Assembly: GCA_963739095.1 (NCBI GenBank)
Contig: CAVTZF010000001.1
Span: 236,425 to 300,424, forward strand
Reading direction: 5' to 3'
DNA from: JACVRW01 sp963739095
GTDB lineage: Bacteria; Actinomycetota; Thermoleophilia; Solirubrobacterales; Thermoleophilaceae
DNA: 64,000 nt
Part shown: positions 15,833-23,315 of the stretch, piece after piece
How the letters are laid out: every line of letters starts with the position of its first letter
Numbering within the stretch: the first letter of the stretch is position 1
The notes under the pieces: generated by a model
What the model was told of the DNA's origin: nothing
The model's input: the letters and a program-made list of their open reading frames with translations, nothing else
The model's database searches: none
Program-made: the position numbers and the translations under genes

Positions 15833-16027
15833 ATGCCAAGCATCGGACCGCTGGAACTCGTCATCGTGCTCGTGATCGCGCTGCTGATCCTCGGGCCCAA
15901 GCGCCTCCCGGACGCGGGCCGCTCGCTGGGGCGGGGCATGCGCGAGTTCAGGGACTCGCTCACGGGACGGGCCGAGCGACCCGCTGAGCTGCCGGAGTCA
16001 GACCCGGCACCGGTGCGCAAGCCTTGA
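15833..16027 (+). CDS. tatA: Twin-arginine translocase subunit TatA/TatE
   Basis: A 64-aa membrane protein with the classical TatA layout: a single N-terminal transmembrane helix (LELVIVLVIALLILGP, about residues 7-22), the F/L-G-P-K-x-L-P hinge, an amphipathic helix (DAGRSLGRGMREF) and a charged C-terminal tail. It is at the short end of the family. It is divergent from the ferritin-like lipoprotein gene with 80 bp between starts, so the two may share a control region. No tatC or tatB lies nearby. A dedicated or extra TatA copy serving the two exported ferritin-like proteins is a reasonable inference. Confidence 0.9.
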   Translation: MPSIGPLELVIVLVIALLILGPKRLPDAGRSLGRGMREFRDSLTGRAERPAELPESDPAPVRKP

Positions 16028-16107
16028 GCCCAGGGCGTCGAGACGACGGGTACGGCTTATGGCGTATAGGGCATGCGCGCGCCGCCGATCGGCCGTAGGT
16101 TGGCCCG

Positions 16108-17156
16108 GTGACTCGCACCCGCCGGCTGACTGTCGTCGCCGTGGCCGGGCTCGTGCTGCTGGCGTGCGCAGCACCGGCGCGCGCGATCCCCTTCGGCGCT
16201 GACCTCAACCTGCCCGCGAACGGGCAGTTCGACTGCACGGTCCTGCCCCTGCCGACGGCGTTCGGGAACGGCTGGTTCGCCGCGCCCAGCGGCGCCCCGA
16301 CCTGTACGTGGGCGAACGTCGGCACGGTCAACAATCCCCGCGCCGGCAGCTTCGCGGTGCCCGTGGCCGGAACGGTCACCGCGATCCGGGTGCGCGTGGG
16401 GCCCGTCACCGGGCCGATGCAGGTCGTGGTGCTGCGGGCCTTCCGCGACGCGAACTCGACGGCCTCGCCCGTCTGCTGCGTCGAGGCGGGTCGGACGCCG
16501 GTCTTCCAGCCCGCGCCCAACGCGGTGACGACGATCGCCACGGCCCTGCCGGTGCGCATGGACGTCGTCCCGAACCCGGTCAACAACACGCTCACCTTCG
16601 ACTCGCTCGCGCTGTCGGTGCTGGCGCCGGGTGTACCCGTGCCGGCGTTCGACACGGGCGCCACGATCCGAGTGACTTCAACAGCCCGCTCGCGGTGGCC
16701 TTCCATCCGGCGGTTGGCCCCGCCCAGGAGCGCTTCCTGAATTCGGGCGTGGGCGGCTTCCAGATCCTGATGGACGCAGACGTGACGCCCTCGCAGAGCG
16801 GCGCCGGTCCGCCCGGACAGGGCGGCACGGCGCCGGCCGCCATCGCGCTCGTGCAGCGGGCGGTGAGTGTCCGCAACGGCGTCGCGCCGCTCCTGGTCCG
16901 CTGCGGCCTCGCGACCGGCACGTGCACCGGCACGCTGCTGCTCCAGCCCGGCGCGGGCGCCGCGGCGGCCCGCCGCTCGGTCACCTACGGCCGCGCCAAG
17001 GTCAGCGTCGCCGCGGGCAAGCGAAGCCGGGTGCGGGTGAAGCTCACGCGGGCCGGCAGACGGCTCGTCAAGCGTCACAAGAGCGTCAAGGTTTGGGCGA
17101 ACGTGAGCTACGGCGGCAGCCACTTCCGCCTGGCTCGCGTGACGCTGCGGCGCTGA
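16108..17156 (+). pseudogene. Secreted protein gene interrupted by a frameshift
   Basis: From GTG 16108 the frame encodes a signal peptide (LTVVAVAGLVLLACAAPARA) and a secreted beta-rich domain up to about 16675. There the sensible protein jumps to the -1 frame, continuing with SDFNSPLAVAFHP and running to 17156. The second half ends in a basic, repeat-poor domain (SVTYGRAKVSVAAGKRSRVRVKLTRAGR has the look of an Ig-like C-terminal domain common in these actinobacteria). Staying in the first frame gives only low-complexity sequence and a stop at 16740. A one-base loss near 16665-16680, real or a sequencing error, explains this. Undamaged, the product would be about 350 aa. No function is assigned. 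Confidence 0.65.
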
Positions 17157-17209
17157 CGAACGTCGTACGTTCGGCGCCCTGGTTGCGCCGAGGCCCTGCT
17201 CGTAGTACC

Positions 17210-17238
17210 TTAGTCACTCGTATTAGTCGTTCGTCTAA
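17210..17238. promoter_or_regulatory. Operator candidate: palindrome TTAGTCGTTCGTCTAA plus upstream half-repeat
   Basis: A 16-bp imperfect palindrome at 17223-17238 (TTAGnCGnnCGnCTAA) is preceded by a direct repeat of its left part (TTAGTCACTCG at 17210-17220) with a 13-bp period. It sits 18 bp before the start of the fusion gene, whose operon also encodes a TetR regulator. A near-identical palindrome occurs at 45480-45495. Autoregulation by the TetR protein is the natural reading. Confidence 0.6.
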
Positions 17239-17256
17239 CAGCAGCAGGAGGCGAGA

Positions 17257-19416
17257 ATGACCGTCACTACGCACGCCGCCGCTACCACCGAGCAGACGCG
17301 CGCTCGCTATCCGGACGCTGAGGGCTATGTGGAGCGCGACGGAGTGCGGAGCTTCTACGAGGTCTACGGCGACGGCGACACGACGGTGCTGCTCATGCCG
17401 ACCTGGTCGATCATCCACTCGCGCTTCTGGAAGATGCAGATCCCGTATCTCGCGCGCCGCTTCCGCGTCGTGACGTTCGACGGGCGCGGCAACGGGAAGT
17501 CGGACCGCCCGCCGCTGCCCGAGCAGTACACCGAGCCCGAGTTCGCTGCAGACGCGCTCGCGGTGATGGACGCAACGGGCACCGAGCGCGCGGTGCTCGC
17601 GGCGTTGTCCCGCGGGACCGAGCGGTCGCTGCTGCTCGCGGCCGGACACCCGGAGCGGGTCGACGGAATCGCGTTCATCGGGCCCGCCCTGCCGCTCGGA
17701 TCGGCGATGTCGCGCGCCCAGGCGGCCGCTGACTTCAACGAGGAGCGCGCCACCCACGAAGGTTGGGAGAAGTGGAACCGCCACTACTGGCTGGAGGACT
17801 ATGAGGACTTCCTCGAGTTCTTCTTCTCCCAGTGCTTCAGCGAGCCGCACTCGACGAAGCAGCGCGAGGACGCGGTCGGCTGGGGTCTCGACACCAGCCC
17901 CGAGACGCTGATCGCGACCCAGCTCGCCCCGCGCCTGGCGAACGAGGCCGAGGTGCGCGAGCTGACCGACCGCATCCGCTGCCCCGTGCTGGTGATTCAC
18001 GGAAGCGACGACCACATCCGCCCGCACGACTCCGGCGAGGCGCTCGCCGAGCTGACCGGCGGAGCGCTCGTCACGCTGGAGGGCTCGGGGCACATCCCGC
18101 TGGCGCGCGATCCGGTCAAGGTCAACCTGCTGCTGCGCGACTTCGCGGAGCGGGTTGGGCCACGCGGCGCGGGGGCGGTCACGCCCACCTCCGCCTGGAC
18201 GCGCGGGCGCTCCCGGCGCAAGCGGGCGCTCTACATCTCCTCGCCGATCGGCCTCGGGCACGCCCGGCGAGACGTGGCGATCGCGAAGGAGCTCCGTCAC
18301 CTGGTGCCGGACCTCGAGATCGACTGGCTCGCGCAGGATCCGGTCACCCGGGTCCTGGCGGGTGAGGGCGAGCGCATCCACCCCGCGAGCGCCGAGCTCG
18401 CGAACGAGTCCCACCACGTCGAGAGCGAGTCGGCCGAGCACGACCTGCACGCGTTCCAGGCGATCCGCCGCATGGACGAGATCCTCTGCTCGAACTACAT
18501 GGTCTTCGACGACCTCGTGTCCGAGGAGCAGTACGACCTCTGGATCGCGGACGAGGGCTGGGAGATCGACTACTACCTGCACGAGAACCCGGAGCGCAAG
18601 CGGGCGGCCTACGTCTGGCTGACGGACTTCGTCGGCTGGCTGCCGATGCCGGACGGCGAGGAGCACGAGGCTTTCCTCACCGCCGACTACAACGCCGAGA
18701 TGATCGAACACATCGCGCGCTTCCCACGCGTGCGCGACCGCGCGCTGTTCGTCGGTAACCCGGACGACGTCGTGCCCGACAGCTTCGGGCCCGACCTGCC
18801 GCTCATCCGCGACTGGACCGAGGACCACTTCGAGTTCCCGGGATACGTCAGCGGTTTCGACCCGAGCGCGTTCGCCGACCGCGAGCGGCTGCGGGCGGAG
18901 CTGGGCTACGGGCCCGACGAGCGGGTCTGCATCGTCACCGTGGGCGGGTCGGGCGTCGGCGAAGCCCTGCTTCGGCGCGTGATCGACGCCTTCCCGCGTG
19001 CGCGTGACCTGGTTCCGCAGCTGCGCTTCGTCGTGGTGGCCGGCCCCCGCATCGATCCGGCCTCGCTCCCCGAGAGCGAGGGCTTCGAGGTGCGGGCGTA
19101 CGTGCACGACCTCTACAAGCACCTCGCGGCATGCGACCTCGCGATCGTTCAGGGCGGCCTGACGACGTCGATGGAGCTGACGGCCAATCGCCGGCCGTTC
19201 CTCTACTTCCCGCTCCGGCACCACTTCGAGCAGAACTTCCACGTCTGCCACCGCCTCGACCGTTACGGGGCGGGCCGGCGCATGGACTTCGAGAGCGACG
19301 GCCCCGCCGAGATCGCGGCCGCGATCGCCGAGGAGATCGGCCGCGAGGTGGACTACGCACCCGTCGAGACCGACGGTGCGCGACAGGCCGCCGCGCGCAT
19401 CGCGGAGATGCTGTGA
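17257..19416 (+). CDS. Alpha/beta-hydrolase fused to a UDP-glycosyltransferase-like domain
   Basis: A 719-aa two-domain protein. Residues about 20-295 form an alpha/beta hydrolase: the strand FRVVTFDGRGNGKSD, a nucleophile elbow A-L-S-R-G near 120 (Ala replaces the first Gly of G-x-S-x-G), the acid in VIHGSDDHIRP and the catalytic His in GSGHIPLARDP. Residues about 325-715 resemble GT-B transferases of the MGT/GT28 type: an N-terminal SSPIGLGHARRDVAIAKEL and the C-terminal donor-side VTVGGSGVGEALLRRV, then AIVQGGLTTSMELTANRRP. The start has a GGAGG site 7 nt upstream. It overlaps the TetR gene by 4 nt. It could release and glycosylate (or deglycosylate and re-esterify) one small molecule; the substrate is unknown. 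Confidence 0.85.
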   Translation: MTVTTHAAATTEQTRARYPDAEGYVERDGVRSFYEVYGDGDTTVLLMPTWSIIHSRFWKMQIPYLARRFRVVTFDGRGNGKSDRPPLPEQYTEPEFAADALAVMDATGTERAVLAALSRGTERSLLLAAGHPERVDGIAFIGPALPLGSAMSRAQAAADFNEERATHEGWEKWNRHYWLEDYEDFLEFFFSQCFSEPHSTKQREDAVGWGLDTSPETLIATQLAPRLANEAEVRELTDRIRCPVLVIHGSDDHIRPHDSGEALAELTGGALVTLEGSGHIPLARDPVKVNLLLRDFAERVGPRGAGAVTPTSAWTRGRSRRKRALYISSPIGLGHARRDVAIAKELRHLVPDLEIDWLAQDPVTRVLAGEGERIHPASAELANESHHVESESAEHDLHAFQAIRRMDEILCSNYMVFDDLVSEEQYDLWIADEGWEIDYYLHENPERKRAAYVWLTDFVGWLPMPDGEEHEAFLTADYNAEMIEHIARFPRVRDRALFVGNPDDVVPDSFGPDLPLIRDWTEDHFEFPGYVSGFDPSAFADRERLRAELGYGPDERVCIVTVGGSGVGEALLRRVIDAFPRARDLVPQLRFVVVAGPRIDPASLPESEGFEVRAYVHDLYKHLAACDLAIVQGGLTTSMELTANRRPFLYFPLRHHFEQNFHVCHRLDRYGAGRRMDFESDGPAEIAAAIAEEIGREVDYAPVETDGARQAAARIAEML

Positions 19417-20000
19417 GCATCACGAAGCTCCCGCGCGGGGACGCCGAGGACCGCTTTCTGGACGCGGCCGAGCGGCTTCTGGTCGACGTGGGGCACGCGC
19501 AGATCACCACGCGGCGTGTGGCAAAGGAGGCGGATGCCAACCACGGGCTCGTGCACTACTACTTCGGCTCGATGGAGAACCTGCTGGCCCGGGTTCTGGA
19601 GCGCTTCACCGAGCGCCTGATCGAGCGCCAGCGCCGGCTCTACGCGAGCGACGCCCCGTTCCTCGAGAAGTGGCGAACGGCGATGCGCTACCTCGAGGCG
19701 GACGAGCACTACCAGCGCATCTGGTACGAGCTCCAGGCGCTTGCGTGGAGCCGGCCTGAGCTTCGCGAACGCGTGGCCCTCGTCAACGCCGAGTGGCGAG
19801 CCGTGTTGCGGGAGGCGCTGTCGGAGCCGCTCGAGCGCTACGGCCTGCCGATCCCGCTCGAGGCGCTCGTCTCGCTCGTCGTCACCTTCAACGAGGGGTT
19901 GATCTGGGAGCGCCTGTCCGGAATCGATACCGGGCACGCCGAGCTGCTCGATTGGATCGACGGCTGGCTGGAGGAGCAGGAAGCCCAAGCGCCGGATTGA
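19413..20000 (+). CDS. TetR-family transcriptional regulator
   Basis: A 195-aa one-component repressor. The N-terminal helix-turn-helix is clear: RFLDAAERLLVDVGHAQITTRRVAKEADANHG-LVHYYFGSMENLL, split here for length, spanning about residues 10-55. An all-helical ligand-binding domain follows. GTG 19413 overlaps the stop of the hydrolase-glycosyltransferase fusion gene (GTGA). Because it is co-translated with that gene, and a TetR-like palindrome sits in front of the operon, it most likely represses its own operon. The same palindrome at 45480 suggests that the selenium-binding protein gene is a second target. The ligand is unknown. Confidence 0.9.
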   Translation: MSITKLPRGDAEDRFLDAAERLLVDVGHAQITTRRVAKEADANHGLVHYYFGSMENLLARVLERFTERLIERQRRLYASDAPFLEKWRTAMRYLEADEHYQRIWYELQALAWSRPELRERVALVNAEWRAVLREALSEPLERYGLPIPLEALVSLVVTFNEGLIWERLSGIDTGHAELLDWIDGWLEEQEAQAPD

Positions 20001-20084
20001 CTTTGGCGCGCGCCCCGGCCAGTGCGGCGGCCACCCGGGTTATGCTTGACGTGGCAGCGGCTTGGGGGTGGTTGGACTACCAAC

Positions 20085-23000
20085 ATGAGGTGCGGTCACT
20101 GCGGTCTCGAAAGCCCCGCAGGACAGAGGTTCTGCGGTGGTTGCGGTGGCCGCCTCGAGGATGGGCCCGCCGCCGTCCCGCCCATGGGCGATCCCGGCGC
20201 CGGGCAGCGCCGTCAGATGACCGTGCTCTTCTGCGACCTCGTCGGGTCGACGCCGCTCGCCGGATCGCTTGACCCCGAGGACTGGCGCGAGGTCCTCAGC
20301 GCCTACCAGCACGCGTGCGTGCGCGCCATCGATCGCTTCGACGGCTATACGGCCCAGTACCTCGGCGACGGCGTGGTTGCCTACTTCGGCTACCCGCGCG
20401 CGCATGAGGACGATGCCCAGCGGGCCGTGCACGCCGGCCTTGGGATCGTGGACGAGGTGGTACCCGTGAACGCGTACTTCCGCGAGCGACTCGACATCTC
20501 GGTCGAGGTCCGGGTCGGGCTGCACACCGGAGTCGTGGTCGTGGGGGAGATGGGCGCCGGCGAAGCCCGCTCGCAGCACGACATCGTCGGGGAGACTCCG
20601 CACATCTCTGCACGGCTCCAGTCGGCCGCCGAGCCGGGATCGGTCGTGATCAGCGGGGATACGCACGAGCTGATCGAGGGTTACTTCGAGACCGAGCCGC
20701 TCGGTGAGATGGCGCTCAAGGGGGTATCGCGGCCGATAGACGTATATCGAGCCGTGCGTCCGACCGGCGCTGTCGGCCGCCTCGAGGTCGCGGGCGCACG
20801 CCGCATGACCCCGGTGATGGGCCGCAATCGCGAGCTCGAGACGCTCACGGAGGCTTGGCGGCAGGCGGCGAGCGGGCAGGGCGCGATGGTTCATGTCACG
20901 GGGGAGGCGGGGATCGGCAAGAGCCGCCTCGTCCACGCGCTGAGGGAGGGCGAGGGACGGCACGCCGCTGCCGAGCACGTGTGGCAGTGCTCGGCTCACC
21001 ACGAGACCACGGCCCTCTACCCGGTCATCCGGTTCCTCGAGCGCCTGCTCGGCCTCGAAAGAACGGACACGGGCGGCCAGCACCTGGAGGTGCTGGAGCA
21101 GGCGCTCGTCGCCACGGGCCTCGACCCGGCGGAGGCCGTGCCGCTGGTCGCGGAGCTCCTGTCGATCCGCGGCGGGAACGGCGCTTCCGGCGCCGAACTC
21201 AGCCCCCGCGACGCCAGGACCGCGACGTTGCGAATCCTCGAGTCCATGCTCGTCACCCACCCGGCTCGTCATCCGCTGCTCCTCGTCGTCGAGGATCTCC
21301 ACTGGGCCGATCCCACGACTGTCGAGTTGCTCGGGCGAATCGTCGCGAGCCTGCCTGGCCTCCCGGTCCTTTGTGTCCTGACGTTCCGGCCCGAGTTCGA
21401 GCCGCCCTGGACGCAGCGCCGGCCGGTGCTCGAGATCGAGCTTGGGCCGCTGACGTCCACCGAGGTGAGAGCGATGGCGACGGCGGCGAGCGGTTCCACC
21501 CTCGACTCCGCCGTGTTGGAGTGGTTGGACTCGGCCGCCGACGGGGTCCCGCTGTTCGTCGAAGAAATGTTGAAGATGCTCGAGCGCGGGGCCGGGTCGG
21601 ACACGGCCGGGCAGGCGCCGGCGACAACGATGGTGCCGCCGACCCTCGACGGCCTCCTCACCGAGCGTCTCGACCGGCTGCCGGATCTGGCCGACGTGAT
21701 CGACGTGGCCGCCATCATCGGACGCGAGTTCGACCGATCGCTCCTCGGCCTGGTCGCCGCGCGCAACGGGGATCTCGAGCCTGCGCTGGCGCAGCTCGCC
21801 GCACAGGATGTGCTCCGGCCGGTGGTCGGGTTGCCGCAGCGCTGCGAGTTCACGCACGCCCTCCTCCAGGAGGCGGCCTACAAGCGGATCCTGCGCCACC
21901 GCCGTCACGCGCTCCACGGTCAGGTGGCCGACACCCTCGTCCGGAGCTTTCCCGACGTGGCCCAGCGAGAGCCTGAGGTCGTCGCCTACCACTGGTCCTC
22001 TGCGGGCGAGCCCGCCCGGGCGCTGCACTTCTGGTACGCCGCCGGGACACGCGCCCTCGAGCGCGCGGCCTACCTGGAGGCCGCCGAGCATTTCCGGCGC
22101 GGGTCGGAAGCGCTCGACGCGACGGACCCGCATCCCGGCGACGATCTGGAGCGCGTCGAGTTCCTGACACACCTCGCGGCCTCGCTGCAGGCGGGACACG
22201 GCTACGCGGCGGCGGGCGTCGACGACGCGTATGCGATAGCGAGAACGGCGTGCGAGCGGACCCGCAACGACGACCGGCTCGTGGCCGTGATCCGCGGGCA
22301 GTGGATGTTCCAGCTGCTGCGCGGCAGGTACGGGACCGCGCTCGAGCTGGCGGACGAGATGCTGGCGCTCGGCGAGCGCGACGATCACCCGGCTCGCCTG
22401 GCGGAGGGACACCTCTACCTCGGGCTCGTCCACATGTATCTGGCCAACTTCGACCTCGCCCGTGAGCGGCTCGACGATGCGTTCGCCCGCTACCGGCAAC
22501 CCGACCGCTCGGACCACATCTACGAGGCTCAGGGGGACACCGGGGTGGGAGCTCTCGCCTACATCGCGTTGGTGCTGTGGAACCTGGGCCACGCCGAGGC
22601 GTCGCGCGAGCGCAGCGACCTCAGCCTCGAGCGCGCCGAACGGGTCGGCGGGCCGGTCACGCGCGCGCAGGCCTGGGGCATGCGCAGCTTCCTGCACCTG
22701 AGCCGCAGCGAGCTTCCCGAGTTCGGCATTTGGGTCGAGAGGACCCGTGCGCACAGCATCGACCACGACATCGGCTACTGGCGGGCCGTGTCGTCTCTGC
22801 TCGCCGGATGGCTGCGGGGACGCGCAGGCGAGCTCGCGCTCGGGACGGCTCGCGTCGAGCAGAGCCTCGACGCCTATCTCCGCTCGGGCTCCCGGCTCGG
22901 CCTTCCGCACCTGTACGTGCTGCTGGCCGATCTGCGGCTCGCCGCGGATGACAGGCCCGGTGCGCTCGACGTGCTCAGCGCCGGCGAGGAATACATGGAG

Positions 23001-23315
23001 GAGACCGGTGAGCGCTTCTCCGCGTCCGAGCTGTTCCGCTTCAAGGGACGGGCGCTCATGGCGGGAGACTCGCCCGACCCCGAGGGCGCCACCACGGCCT
23101 ACGAGGCGGCCGTTCGGGCCGCGCGCGAGCAGAACGCGAAGCTGCTCGAGCTGCGTGCGGCCACACGCCTCGCGGAGCACCAGCGCGCGATCGGCGGACC
23201 GCGCAGCGCGATCGACCGGGTCGTGGCGCTGTGCGATTGGTTCGGGTCGGCGTCGGAGCTGGCAGACGTCGTTCGGGCGCGCAATCTGGTCGCGTCGGAG
23301 ACAATGGCTCGATGA
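20085..23315 (+). CDS. Adenylate/guanylate cyclase-AAA ATPase-TPR regulator (zinc ribbon at N-terminus)
   Basis: A signalling ATPase of about 1,076 aa. Domains in order: zinc ribbon (C-x2-C ... C-x2-C, residues 2-20), class III nucleotide cyclase (about 45-225) with the metal-binding Asp in F-C-D-L-V-G-S-T and the second in Y-L-G-D-G, then an AAA/STAND ATPase with Walker A G-E-A-G-I-G-K-S near 272 and Walker B L-L-V-V-E-D-L-H-W near 398, and a helical TPR-like tail to the end. The cyclase metal residues are present, so it may be active. ATG 20085 is chosen because it puts the zinc ribbon at the N-terminus. Its stop overlaps the next gene (ATGA), so this sensor is co-translated with a phytoene-desaturase-like enzyme. 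Confidence 0.87.
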   Translation: MRCGHCGLESPAGQRFCGGCGGRLEDGPAAVPPMGDPGAGQRRQMTVLFCDLVGSTPLAGSLDPEDWREVLSAYQHACVRAIDRFDGYTAQYLGDGVVAYFGYPRAHEDDAQRAVHAGLGIVDEVVPVNAYFRERLDISVEVRVGLHTGVVVVGEMGAGEARSQHDIVGETPHISARLQSAAEPGSVVISGDTHELIEGYFETEPLGEMALKGVSRPIDVYRAVRPTGAVGRLEVAGARRMTPVMGRNRELETLTEAWRQAASGQGAMVHVTGEAGIGKSRLVHALREGEGRHAAAEHVWQCSAHHETTALYPVIRFLERLLGLERTDTGGQHLEVLEQALVATGLDPAEAVPLVAELLSIRGGNGASGAELSPRDARTATLRILESMLVTHPARHPLLLVVEDLHWADPTTVELLGRIVASLPGLPVLCVLTFRPEFEPPWTQRRPVLEIELGPLTSTEVRAMATAASGSTLDSAVLEWLDSAADGVPLFVEEMLKMLERGAGSDTAGQAPATTMVPPTLDGLLTERLDRLPDLADVIDVAAIIGREFDRSLLGLVAARNGDLEPALAQLAAQDVLRPVVGLPQRCEFTHALLQEAAYKRILRHRRHALHGQVADTLVRSFPDVAQREPEVVAYHWSSAGEPARALHFWYAAGTRALERAAYLEAAEHFRRGSEALDATDPHPGDDLERVEFLTHLAASLQAGHGYAAAGVDDAYAIARTACERTRNDDRLVAVIRGQWMFQLLRGRYGTALELADEMLALGERDDHPARLAEGHLYLGLVHMYLANFDLARERLDDAFARYRQPDRSDHIYEAQGDTGVGALAYIALVLWNLGHAEASRERSDLSLERAERVGGPVTRAQAWGMRSFLHLSRSELPEFGIWVERTRAHSIDHDIGYWRAVSSLLAGWLRGRAGELALGTARVEQSLDAYLRSGSRLGLPHLYVLLADLRLAADDRPGALDVLSAGEEYMEETGERFSASELFRFKGRALMAGDSPDPEGATTAYEAAVRAAREQNAKLLELRAATRLAEHQRAIGGPRSAIDRVVALCDWFGSASELADVVRARNLVASETMAR

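Noticed and set aside
17086..19251. 721-codon minus-strand frame opposite the hydrolase-glycosyltransferase fusion
   Set aside because: Shadow of the real gene; no motifs, and the plus strand has a ribosome-binding site and catalytic motifs.
20040..23180. Very long open frame (1,046 codons) on the minus strand opposite the cyclase-ATPase gene
   Set aside because: Antisense shadow created by high third-position GC; composition is Arg/Val/Leu/Gly-rich with no domain motif, while the plus strand encodes clear domains.
23234..23241. CGATTGGT octamer
   Set aside because: Lies inside the cyclase-ATPase coding region far from a start apart from the coupled gene; counted as a chance hit.
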